Source: CAZTYW01 sp964617695
Lineage (GTDB): Bacteria; Chloroflexota; Dehalococcoidia; UBA2247; RBG-13-53-26
Assembly: GCA_964617695.1 (NCBI GenBank)
Contig: CAZTYW010000023.1
Location: forward strand, 1 to 28,613
Direction: 5' to 3'
DNA length: 28,613 nt
Shown here: positions 7,850 through 15,892 of the stretch, piece by piece
Numbering within the stretch: the first letter of the stretch is position 1
Layout of the letters: each line of letters begins with the position of its first letter
The notes under the pieces: model-generated
The model's database searches: none
What the model was told of the DNA's origin: nothing
Seen by the model: the letters and a program-made list of their open reading frames with translations, nothing else
Program-made: the position numbers and the translations under genes

Positions 7850-9517
7850 ATGGAGCGTATTCTTGTTTGCGTTGCATGGCCCTATGCCAACGGCTCACTC
7901 CACTTGGGACATATCGCGGGTGCTTACCTCCCGGCAGATATTTTCGCTCGCTATCATCGTGCCAAGGGCGACCAGGTGCTCATGGTATCTGGCAGTGACC
8001 AGCACGGTACTCCAATCACGATCCGCGCCGAGCAAGAGGGCAAGACGCCCGAAGAGATCGTCAGCAAGTATCACCAGGAATTCCTGGACTCGTGGCAGAA
8101 GCTGGGGATCGAGTTTGATCTGTTCACCACTACCGGCACGGCCAATCATGCCCAGGTAGTCCGGGACTTCTTCCTCAAGCTGCTGGACGAAGGCTATATC
8201 TACCGAGACACCATGCCTCTGCCCTACTGTCCCCAGTGCCAGCGTTTCTTGCCCGATCGTTACATAGAGGGCACTTGCCCCTACTGCGATTTCAGGGAGG
8301 CAAGGGGCGACCAGTGCGACAAATGCGGTAAGCCACTGGGTTATGCTGAGCTGATTGACGCTCGTTGCCGATTGTGTGGTGGCAGCCCTGAGACACGGGA
8401 TTCGGAGCACTTTTTCCTGCGTCTGAGCTCTTTCAGAGACGACCTCCTCAACTGGGTAGGGCGGCAAAGCCACTGGAGACAGAACGTACTCAATTTCACG
8501 CTGCGCTATCTGGAAGAGGGATTGAGGGACCGGGCTATTACGCGTGATATCGAGTGGGGAGTGCCGGTGCCGCAGCCCGGTTTCGAGGAAAAGCGAATCT
8601 ACGTCTGGTTTGAAGCTGTGATTGGCTACCTCTCGGCGAGTAAGGAGTGGGCCAAGCTGAATGGTCAGGACGAGAGATGGAGAGATTTCTGGCAGCAAGA
8701 CACCAGGGCCTACTATTTTATCGGCAAGGACAACATTCCCTTCCACACCATGATCTGGCCGGCGATGCTGATGGGATACGGAGGACTCAATCTCCCGTAT
8801 GACGTGCCTGCCAACGAGTTCCTGACCCTCGAAGGGAAGCAACTCTCCACCAGCCGCAACTGGGCCGTCTGGGTGCCGGACTACCTGGAGCGGTATCCTC
8901 CCGACCCGCTGCGCTACTTGCTGGCGGTGAACATGCCCGAGACGGGAGACACCGATTTCTCCTGGCGGGAGTTCGTTCGGCGCAACAATGATGAATTGCT
9001 GGCTACCTATGGGAACCTGGTACACCGTGTGCTGACCTTCACTGGTCGCCATTTCGATGGTTGTGTGCCTTCGCCTGGCGAACTGGACGCAGCGAGCAAT
9101 GCGCTCCTGCGACAGGCTGAGTCCACGCTCGATTCTGTAGACGTTTCGCTTCATAACTGCCGTTTTCGGCAAGCCATGCGGGCTGCTATGTCTCTGGCTC
9201 AGGAGGCGAATCGTTATCTCGAAGAGAAGTCGCCCTGGAAGACAATCAGGCAAGACAGAGAGAGAACCGGCACCGCTATCTTCGTTGCCCTATCGGTTAT
9301 CTCGTGCCTGAAGACCTTACTCTATCCGTTCCTACCCTTCAGTTCTCAGAAACTGCATCACATGCTCGGCTTTGAAGGTCTGGTGAAGGAGGAGGGGTGG
9401 CGTTGGCGTGCCCTGTCTGCAGGGCAGAGGCTGGCTTCTCCGGAACCGCTGTTCGCCAAGTTAGAGGAGCGAATCGTATCGGCGGAAAGTGAACGACTGG
9501 GCTATGTCCCCAGCTAG
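7850..9517 (+). CDS. metG: Methionyl-tRNA synthetase
   Basis: This enzyme charges tRNA-Met. The 555-residue class I synthetase has the HIGH motif as HLGH at 18-21. The zinc insert has eight cysteines in four CxxC pairs (127/130, 143/146, 156/159, 173/176), the two-knuckle type. The KMSKS loop reads KQLSTSR at 330-336, with Thr in place of the second Lys. The helical anticodon-binding domain fills the C-terminal part. The chain ends without the EMAP-like tRNA-binding/dimerisation domain found in longer MetRS, so it is probably monomeric or helped by a separate protein. The ATG at 7850 starts MERILVCVAWPYANG as expected. Gene order is rsmI, metG, prenyl synthase, all on one strand. Confidence 0.96.
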   Translation: MERILVCVAWPYANGSLHLGHIAGAYLPADIFARYHRAKGDQVLMVSGSDQHGTPITIRAEQEGKTPEEIVSKYHQEFLDSWQKLGIEFDLFTTTGTANHAQVVRDFFLKLLDEGYIYRDTMPLPYCPQCQRFLPDRYIEGTCPYCDFREARGDQCDKCGKPLGYAELIDARCRLCGGSPETRDSEHFFLRLSSFRDDLLNWVGRQSHWRQNVLNFTLRYLEEGLRDRAITRDIEWGVPVPQPGFEEKRIYVWFEAVIGYLSASKEWAKLNGQDERWRDFWQQDTRAYYFIGKDNIPFHTMIWPAMLMGYGGLNLPYDVPANEFLTLEGKQLSTSRNWAVWVPDYLERYPPDPLRYLLAVNMPETGDTDFSWREFVRRNNDELLATYGNLVHRVLTFTGRHFDGCVPSPGELDAASNALLRQAESTLDSVDVSLHNCRFRQAMRAAMSLAQEANRYLEEKSPWKTIRQDRERTGTAIFVALSVISCLKTLLYPFLPFSSQKLHHMLGFEGLVKEEGWRWRALSAGQRLASPEPLFAKLEERIVSAESERLGYVPS

Positions 9518-9550
9518 CGGGGCGTTCAGTGGCTCGGGGAAAGGAGAGCC

Positions 9551-10504
9551 TTGGATATCGCTTCGATCTATGAACCGGTTGAGGCTCAGATGTCCCTCGT
9601 GGAGGAGAGGCTGGAACAGGTCATACGGGCTGCACCTGCCGAAATGGAGGAGCAACTAGCACATGCCCTGAGGGGTGGGGGCAAGCGGGTTCGCCCGGCA
9701 GTTACTCTCCTTGCGGGCAAATTCTACCGATACGACCTGGAATTGCTCATTCCTATGGCGACCTCCATGGAGTTGCTGCACATTGCCACCTTGATCCATG
9801 ATGATACCGTAGATGATTCACATCTTCGCCACGGCAAAACGAGCATAAACCGTGCCTGGGGCGATTCATACGCTGTGCTCCTGGGGGACTACCTGTTTGC
9901 CACTTCAGCCTGCATGGCTGCGGAGCCGGGGAACCTGCGGGTGGTGAGACTATTCGCCCAGACCCTTATGACTATATGCAGTGGCGAGATTGGGGAATCC
10001 GTCAAGCCCTTCAACGACAGTCGGGAACACTACTACCAGACGATTGGCAAGAAAACGGCGGCTCTCTTCTCCACGGCTGCTGAGTCAGGCGCGGTGCTTA
10101 GCGGGGCGCCGGAGGAGGCCGTACGGTCCCTGAAGGACTATGCCTACAATCTGGGAATGGCTTTTCAGATTGTAGACGATATTCTCGATTTTGTCGGCCA
10201 GAAAGAGACTATGGGTAAGCCCGTATCCAGTGATCTGGCCCGGGGTATATTCACCTTGCCGGTGATACTCATTCTCGAGCGCTCCGAAAGCAACTGGATA
10301 CGGGAGGTCATGGAACAAGACAAGGATAAAGGGGCAGAGCTGCTTGCCGAGGAGGTACGCAATGCTTCCGTGCTTGCAGACTGCTATGAAGTTGTGCGTG
10401 ACTTCTGCTCCAGGGCCTGTTCTTCCCTTGACCGACTTCCCCGCAATGAGGTGTATGGGTCTCTAGCCAACCTGGCAAACTACGTGGCTGAAAGGAGAAG
10501 GTAG
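9551..10504 (+). CDS. Long-chain polyprenyl diphosphate synthase
   Basis: This trans-prenyltransferase condenses isopentenyl diphosphate units onto an allylic primer. The 317-residue protein has the first aspartate-rich motif DDTVD at 84-88 and the second, DDILD, at 209-213. The fifth residue before the first motif is a small Ala (79). In this family that favours long products such as the C35-C50 side chains of quinones; the exact length cannot be read from sequence. The start is a TTG at 9551 with AAGGAG at 9541-9546. It follows metG by 33 bases and converges on moaE. Candidate names are ispB or hepT, but I assign none. Confidence 0.9.
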   Translation: MDIASIYEPVEAQMSLVEERLEQVIRAAPAEMEEQLAHALRGGGKRVRPAVTLLAGKFYRYDLELLIPMATSMELLHIATLIHDDTVDDSHLRHGKTSINRAWGDSYAVLLGDYLFATSACMAAEPGNLRVVRLFAQTLMTICSGEIGESVKPFNDSREHYYQTIGKKTAALFSTAAESGAVLSGAPEEAVRSLKDYAYNLGMAFQIVDDILDFVGQKETMGKPVSSDLARGIFTLPVILILERSESNWIREVMEQDKDKGAELLAEEVRNASVLADCYEVVRDFCSRACSSLDRLPRNEVYGSLANLANYVAERRR

Positions 10505-10517
10505 TCCGGCAGGCGCG

Positions 10518-10919
10518 CTAGCCCGGTTCGCCGCCCGCTGTGATCTCAGTCTCCCAAGCGGGCACGACCTGCTTGAAGCGGTCGACGGCGTACTGACAGG
10601 CCTCGAAGGCCTCTTTGCGGTGAGGAGCGGCTACAGCCACAACCAGCGTTATGTCCCCAACACCCAGTCTGCCCATTCTGTGCATCAAGGCTACGTCTCC
10701 GAGTTGCCACCTGGCCTGAATCTCATCGACAACCCGCTGCAGTTCCAGTTGGGCTAATTCCTTTGAGGAGATATCGTTTTCCAGAAAGAGGGCCTTCTTG
10801 CCCTCGGAGGAAAAATCCCGGACTGATCCTATGAAGGCGACAACTGCTCCGCAAGAACCGTCGCGGACCCTGGCGATGGCCGTTTCCGGGGAGATGGGTT
10901 CCTCGGTTATCTCAACCAA
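10518..10919 (-). CDS. moaE: Molybdopterin synthase catalytic subunit MoaE
   Basis: MoaE, with the sulfur carrier MoaD, converts precursor Z (cPMP) to molybdopterin. The 133-residue product contains VVAFIGSVRDFS, HRMGRLGVGD and VAAPHRKEAFEACQYAVDRFK, the family core. Aligned by eye with E. coli MoaE, the first catalytic lysine (K119) is kept in DRFKQ, but the second (K126, in WKRE) is Glu in WETE. The usual C-terminal extension is also shortened, ending TAGGEPG. I place the start at a TTG (10919), one base after the ftsH stop, since VEITEEPIS opens the family domain; no ribosome binding site is visible, so coupling to ftsH translation is likely. An open frame continues back into ftsH. No moaD is present in the window. 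Confidence 0.85.
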   Translation of the reverse strand: MVEITEEPISPETAIARVRDGSCGAVVAFIGSVRDFSSEGKKALFLENDISSKELAQLELQRVVDEIQARWQLGDVALMHRMGRLGVGDITLVVAVAAPHRKEAFEACQYAVDRFKQVVPAWETEITAGGEPG

Positions 10920-10920
10920 T

Positions 10921-12768
10921 TCAGCTTTGCTCTGAGACTGCCTTTTCCACGGCCGAGTCAGGGACTGGGTCGTCAAACAGCTTCTCAAGCGCCTCGCCTT
11001 CGACGCTCTCATCTCTCATCAACTGGTGGGCAATCCACGTCAACCTGTCCATTTCGCTCGTGAGAATGCCCTTGGCCACGTCGTTTGCGCGGTCGATGAA
11101 CGACTGGACCTCCTCGTCAATCTCCTCGGCCACCTTGTCGCCGTAGTCTCTCTGCTCGGTAATCTCTCTGCCCAGGAACACAAGCTCTTCCTTCGTGCCG
11201 AAGGTGCGCGGCCCGAGCTTGTCGCTCATGCCGTAGGCGGTCACCATCTTGCGTGCCAGCTTGGTAGCCCGTCCGATGTCATCTGAGGCTCCGGTAGTCA
11301 GCTCGTTGAAGACCAGTTGCTCAGCCGCGTGACCTGCGAGCGTTACAGCCAGAACGTCGTTGAACTGCGAGCGGGTCCATAGATGTCTATCTTCGGTAGG
11401 GAGAAGTCGGGTGTATCCTCCCATCATGCCCCGGGCCACGATGGAGACCTTGTGCACGGGATCAGCATGCGGCAGTCTCTTGGCCACCAGCGCGTGTCCG
11501 GCCTCATGGTAGGCAATCATCTCCTTCTCCTTCGGGCTTATCACCCGGCTTTTCTTCTCTGGCCCAGCGATGACGCGGTCAATTGCTTCCTCGAACTCGG
11601 TCAGCCCGATAGTCTTCTTGTCGCGCCTGGCCGCCAGAATGGCTGCTTCGTTGACCAGGTTGGCCAGGTCGGCTCCACTAAAGCCCGCCGTTTGCTTGGC
11701 AATAGTCTCCATGCTGAGGGAGTCCTCCACAGGCTTTCCTCTGACGTGGACCTCGAGTATACCTTTCCTGCCGTTGATGTCAGGGCGGTCCAGGATTACC
11801 TGCCGGTCAAAGCGCCCGGGACGGAGCAATGCAGGGTCCAGTATGTCGGGACGATTTGTAGCAGACAGGACGATGATATTGGTGGAGCTGTCAAAGCCGT
11901 CCATCTCCACGAGGATCTGGTTGAGCGTCTGCTCTCTCTCGTCGTGTCCGCCTCCCAGTCCTGCCCCGCGGTGGCGCCCTACAGCGTCTATTTCGTCCAC
12001 AAAGACGATGCATGGCGCATTTCGTTTGGCCTGCTCAAACAGGTCTCTCACCCTGGAGGCGCCAACGCCGACGAACATCTCTACGAACTCACTGCCGCTG
12101 ATGGAGAAATACGGCACATCTGCTTCTCCGGCGACGGCTCGGGCCAGCAGGGTCTTACCTGTGCCAGGCGGACCTACCAGGAGGACTCCCCTGGGGATCC
12201 GTGCTCCCAGCGACAGGAATTTGTCAGGCGATTTCAGGAATTCTACTATCTCCTGGAGCTCCTGCTTCGCCTCCTCGACTCCGGCCACATCGGCGAAGGT
12301 GACCGTGACTTTGGTGCCGGAGAACAAACGGGCCCGGCTGCGACTGAAGTTGAAGGCCTGATTGCTTGCCCCGCGGGCACCGCGCAGAATGAACCAGAAC
12401 AGGCCTATGATAAGCGCAAATGGCAGAAGGGTAAGAAACAGTGTTCCCCAGTCAAAGCCACCGGGGGGTTGAGGGTCCACGGGTACAGAGCCGACCTCCT
12501 GGCCCTGGCCCGCCAAATAATCGATTACCTCCCCCGTACTACCTATGAAGTTCGCCTTCAGCAGTTCCTTGCCGTCAGCGTCAAGGGCGTAGAGGGTGTC
12601 TCCTCTCTGCTCGATCGTAGCCACCTCTCCCGTCTTCATGAGGTCAACCAGCTCATTCAGGTTGCCCTCTGGTGTGCCTTCGCCCCTGGGCAGGAAGGCG
12701 ACTACCAGCACTACTATTGCCACCAGCACGAGCAGATAGATAAGCGCTTGCTGTCTCTTGGTTTTCAT
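10921..12768 (-). CDS. ftsH: ATP-dependent zinc metalloprotease FtsH
   Basis: FtsH is a membrane-anchored AAA+ protease that degrades misassembled membrane proteins and some regulators. The 615-residue protein has two membrane helices (about 8-26 and 109-128) flanking a small periplasmic or extracellular domain. The AAA module shows Walker A GPPGTGKT at 199-206, Walker B IVFVDEID at 254-261, and the FVGVGASRVRDLF pore region. The zinc-protease motif is HEAGH at 421-425. Length and order are those of a complete family member. The ATG at 12768 has GGAG about 8 bases upstream and an extended -10 promoter about 30 bases further. moaE follows at once. Confidence 0.97.
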   Translation of the reverse strand: MKTKRQQALIYLLVLVAIVVLVVAFLPRGEGTPEGNLNELVDLMKTGEVATIEQRGDTLYALDADGKELLKANFIGSTGEVIDYLAGQGQEVGSVPVDPQPPGGFDWGTLFLTLLPFALIIGLFWFILRGARGASNQAFNFSRSRARLFSGTKVTVTFADVAGVEEAKQELQEIVEFLKSPDKFLSLGARIPRGVLLVGPPGTGKTLLARAVAGEADVPYFSISGSEFVEMFVGVGASRVRDLFEQAKRNAPCIVFVDEIDAVGRHRGAGLGGGHDEREQTLNQILVEMDGFDSSTNIIVLSATNRPDILDPALLRPGRFDRQVILDRPDINGRKGILEVHVRGKPVEDSLSMETIAKQTAGFSGADLANLVNEAAILAARRDKKTIGLTEFEEAIDRVIAGPEKKSRVISPKEKEMIAYHEAGHALVAKRLPHADPVHKVSIVARGMMGGYTRLLPTEDRHLWTRSQFNDVLAVTLAGHAAEQLVFNELTTGASDDIGRATKLARKMVTAYGMSDKLGPRTFGTKEELVFLGREITEQRDYGDKVAEEIDEEVQSFIDRANDVAKGILTSEMDRLTWIAHQLMRDESVEGEALEKLFDDPVPDSAVEKAVSEQS

Positions 12769-12797
12769 CCTTTACTCCGCGACTGCCACAAACCACA

Positions 12798-12806
12798 ATT
12801 ATACCA
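12798..12806 (-). promoter_or_regulatory. Extended -10 promoter of ftsH
   Basis: On the minus strand the sequence reads TGGTATAAT: a consensus TATAAT (complement of 12798-12803) with an extended TGn. There is no good -35 box at the usual distance; TTTACA lies too close. Initiation near 12791 would leave a leader of about 23 bases. Confidence 0.5.
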
Positions 12807-12849
12807 GAGAAGGTGTAAACAATATACTGCAAATTGTGATCGGATACGA

Positions 12850-12879
12850 TTGCTCTGCCTGCACCCGGCGTTGTAGAAT
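12850..12879 (+). promoter_or_regulatory. Putative promoter of the DUF503 gene
   Basis: TTGCTC at 12850-12855 and TAGAAT at 12874-12879 are 18 bases apart. Initiation near 12886 would give a leader of about 23 bases. It is back to back with the ftsH promoter. Confidence 0.45.
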
Positions 12880-12908
12880 AGCCTCATCAAGCAGGTGGCG
12901 TATTGCGC

Positions 12909-13202
12909 ATGAGCGTCGGTGTGTGTACCATCAGGATCCGCTTGCCCGAGAACCACTCTCTGAAGGACAAGAGGAAAGTGGTCAAGTCGGTTGTCACCAG
13001 AGTGCGGAATAGGTTCAATGTGGCGGTGGCAGAGCTGGATGACCAGGACCTATGGCAGCTTGCCACAATCGGAGTAGCTTGCATCAGCAATGATGCTCAC
13101 CAGATTGACACGGTGTTGTCGAAGGTAGTTGACTTCATAACCCAGAGCAGGCTGGACATAGAGATACTGGACTATGACATTGAGATCATGCCCTTCGGTT
13201 AG
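12909..13202 (+). CDS. DUF503 domain protein (YlxP-like)
   Basis: This is a small conserved protein of 97 residues beginning MSVGVCTIRIRLPENHSLKDKR, the signature of the DUF503/YlxP family. Members are often encoded near ribosome-maturation genes such as rbfA; their biochemical role is not firmly established. The sequence alternates predicted strands and helices consistent with a small ferredoxin-like fold and ends in an acidic segment. The ATG at 12909 is preferred to a TTG two codons upstream, matching the family N-terminus. It is divergent from ftsH, with its own candidate promoter, and precedes the MrfA-like helicase by 170 bases. Confidence 0.85.
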   Translation: MSVGVCTIRIRLPENHSLKDKRKVVKSVVTRVRNRFNVAVAELDDQDLWQLATIGVACISNDAHQIDTVLSKVVDFITQSRLDIEILDYDIEIMPFG

Positions 13203-13372
13203 TGCAATCCGCTGTGAATGCCCCTGGGTCTTGACATAAGTCGGGAAGGTCTACGTCTGCCGCCCTGAGGTCGCCTGGTGTGACCTGATGCGGTCTTGAT
13301 TTCTGCAGCGCTGCGACACAGGCTTAGAGTTGCCATAGTAGCGCAAGTCACCCAAGGACTTTGTGGACAGTG

Positions 13373-15673
13373 ATGGACGTCACACATTTCCTCGATCATC
13401 TTAGAAAGTTGGCCAGCTATGAAGGCCAGGTTGTCCACGTTGAGCACGTACCGCGCCGTGAGGCACGCTATGAAGAGTTGGACAGACCTTTGCATCCCGC
13501 GCTGGAGGCTGCACTGCGAAAGGCGGGGCTATTGCCGCTCTACACTCATCAGGCAGCGGCGGTAAGCCTGGCCGCCTGTGGCAAGAACGTCATGGTGGTC
13601 ACCCCGGCTGCCAGTGGCAAGACGCTCTGCTACAACTTGCCGGTGCTTGGTGCGATTCTCAACGAAAAGTGGAGCAGGGCACTCTATGTCTATCCCACCA
13701 AAGCCCTGGCACAGGACCAACTGCGGAGCTTGACGGAGTTGACAGACCTGCTGGCTTCGCCCGTGCATCTGGCCACCTTCGATGGTGATACCCCGCGGGA
13801 GGACCGTTCAGCGATAAAGAGAACAGCCCAGATCGTGATGACCAACCCGGACATGCTCCATCTGGGTATCCTTCCCAACCATCAGTCATGGGCAAGGTTC
13901 TTGCGCCGCCTGAAGTACGTGGTGATCGATGAAGCGCACGTCTACCGAGGGGTCTTCGGCTCGCATGTGGGCAGCGTGCTGCGGAGACTGCGGCGGCTTC
14001 TGGCCATCTACGGCTCATCGCCGCAGTTCATCTGCTGCTCGGCTACGATTGGCAATCCGGGAGAACACATTGAGAGGCTTCTGGGCCTGCCTTTCGAACT
14101 GGTTGACGATGATGGCTCTCCACACGGCACCAGGCAGTTTGTCTTCTGGAACCCGCCCGTTATTGACGCGGCGAAGACATCCCGCCGCAGCGCAAATAGC
14201 GAAGCCGCTTCCTTGCTGGCGGAACTGCTGCGCCACCGTATTCGCACTATTACGTTCGCCAGGACTCGCAAGCTTACTGAACTCATCTACAACTATGCCA
14301 GGCAGCAGTTGTCAGAGCCATTCCTGGCAAGGGCGATCAGCCCGTACAGGGGCGGCTATCTTCCTGAAGAGAGGCGCGACATAGAGCAGAGGCTGTTTCG
14401 GGGTGAACTTCTTGGCGTGGTTGCTACCACGGCATTGGAACTCGGGATAGACATTGGTGACCTGGATGCCACCGTGCTCACCGGCTACCCGGGAAGCATC
14501 TCGGCTACATGGCAACAGGCGGGTCGGAGTGGTAGGAGGACTGGGAGCTCTCTCAGCTTCCTGATTGGACTGGACAACCCGCTTGACCAGTACTTCATGC
14601 GCTATCCGGAGGCGCTCTTTCAGCGCAGTTTTGAGAGTGCCCTTACGGATCCTGACAATCGGTATGTATTGAGGGCGCATATTCTGTGCGCAGCTTGGGA
14701 AGCTGCGCTGACTGAAGCAGATGGACAGTACTGGGGGCCGGGTTTTGCCGAGGCCAGAGACGAACTGGAGGCATCGGGTATGCTCAAAGCACAGCAGCGC
14801 AAATGGTATCTCATGCCCGCCATCGCATATCCAGCCGATGACGTCAACATACGCTCCACTTCGTCGCAATACTATAGCATCGTGGATGTTTCTGAAGACA
14901 ATCGGCGGCTGGAAACGATTGAAGCCAGCGTAGCCCTGTCGCAGGTTCACCCCGGCGCCATCTACCTGCATCAGGGCAAGTCTTACCTTGTGGCTGAACT
15001 CGAACTGCAGGCTCGGATGGCCTACGTGGTGCCCAGCGATGCCCCGTATTATACGCAGGCCAAGGAACTCACGGACCTCCGGGTAACGGGGGTGAGCAGG
15101 GAAAAGGAGATGCAAGGAGCAAGGAGCCATCTGGGAGAAGTTGAGGTGACCTCGACTGTGGTTGGCTTCAGGAAGAAGATGCAGTTCACCGAGGAGGTGG
15201 TTGGCGAGGAGCCGCTTGATCTACCGTCCCAGAGCTTCGACACGGTGGCACTGTGGTTTGACATCCCCGACCGGGCAGCCAACCGCATAGCGGAAGCCCA
15301 GCTTGACTTTGCTGGCGGCCTGCACGCGGCGGAACACGCTTCGATTGCGATAATGCCGTTGTTTGCCCTGTGCGATCGCAACGACCTGGGGGGAGTCTCT
15401 ACTGCTCTTCATGCGGATACTGGCAAGGCGCAGATATTTGTCTACGATGCTCACCCTGGTGGGACTGGGATCGTTGAAAAAGGCTTTGAACTGGTCGAAG
15501 AGCTGTGGGCGGAGACACTGAGAGTGGTGATGGAGTGTCCGTGTGCGGACGGCTGCCCGAGCTGCATCCAGTCTCCAAAGTGCGGCAACAATAATGAGCC
15601 ACTGGATAAGGCTGCTGCCCAAATCATATTATCGGAGTTGGCGGGGCGTTCGATTGCGGCAGAATCGGCGTGA
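13373..15673 (+). CDS. DEAH-type DNA helicase with DUF1998 domain (MrfA-like)
   Basis: This is a superfamily 2 helicase of 766 residues. RecA-like domain 1 holds motif I (TPAASGKT, 77-84), motif II (DEAH, 186-189) and motif III (CSAT). Domain 2 has the motif V/VI region (TALELGIDIGDL and QQAGRSGRRTG). The C-terminal DUF1998 part has a cysteine cluster near 722-737 (CPCADGCPSC then C737), as in B. subtilis MrfA (YprA), where four such cysteines bind metal and the protein, with the exonuclease MrfB, repairs mitomycin-type adducts. No mrfB is in the window. The start is uncertain: ATG 13373 is chosen, but TTG 13361 or GTG 13370 also fit, with AAGG near 13354. SftH-type and MrfA-type helicases are related; I assign the class, not the substrate. 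Confidence 0.87.
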   Translation: MDVTHFLDHLRKLASYEGQVVHVEHVPRREARYEELDRPLHPALEAALRKAGLLPLYTHQAAAVSLAACGKNVMVVTPAASGKTLCYNLPVLGAILNEKWSRALYVYPTKALAQDQLRSLTELTDLLASPVHLATFDGDTPREDRSAIKRTAQIVMTNPDMLHLGILPNHQSWARFLRRLKYVVIDEAHVYRGVFGSHVGSVLRRLRRLLAIYGSSPQFICCSATIGNPGEHIERLLGLPFELVDDDGSPHGTRQFVFWNPPVIDAAKTSRRSANSEAASLLAELLRHRIRTITFARTRKLTELIYNYARQQLSEPFLARAISPYRGGYLPEERRDIEQRLFRGELLGVVATTALELGIDIGDLDATVLTGYPGSISATWQQAGRSGRRTGSSLSFLIGLDNPLDQYFMRYPEALFQRSFESALTDPDNRYVLRAHILCAAWEAALTEADGQYWGPGFAEARDELEASGMLKAQQRKWYLMPAIAYPADDVNIRSTSSQYYSIVDVSEDNRRLETIEASVALSQVHPGAIYLHQGKSYLVAELELQARMAYVVPSDAPYYTQAKELTDLRVTGVSREKEMQGARSHLGEVEVTSTVVGFRKKMQFTEEVVGEEPLDLPSQSFDTVALWFDIPDRAANRIAEAQLDFAGGLHAAEHASIAIMPLFALCDRNDLGGVSTALHADTGKAQIFVYDAHPGGTGIVEKGFELVEELWAETLRVVMECPCADGCPSCIQSPKCGNNNEPLDKAAAQIILSELAGRSIAAESA

Positions 15674-15708
15674 AAGAGGCCTGCAGTTGGTTCACGGTGT
15701 TGACTGTG

Positions 15709-15738
15709 TTGCGTGCGGGTGAGGACATAGTTTATCAT
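15709..15738 (+). promoter_or_regulatory. Putative promoter before the decarboxylase-speE pair
   Basis: TTGCGT at 15709-15714 and TATCAT at 15733-15738 are spaced by 18 bases. The -10 matches consensus at five of six positions, and the -35 is weaker. A leader of about 150 bases would precede the decarboxylase start; no clear regulatory structure was found in it. Confidence 0.3.
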
Positions 15739-15892
15739 TTGCTGTGTTGCGCGGAAGGCTCTGCTGAGGGATATAGCCCTCCAAAACACGTTTCATAGCT
15801 GTGGAAGCGCGCACCAGGTCTGCAAGTCATCCCGGTTTGGAAACGGAACCCTGAGTCAGAGCGTCTGCCAAGCATCAGGAGGTGTGCCGAAG

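Noticed and set aside
7895..9253. 452-residue open frame on the minus strand.
   Set aside because: It is the antisense shadow of metG, with no family motif.
11383..12876. 497-residue open frame on the plus strand.
   Set aside because: It is antisense to ftsH, low-complexity in character, and crosses the divergent promoter region.
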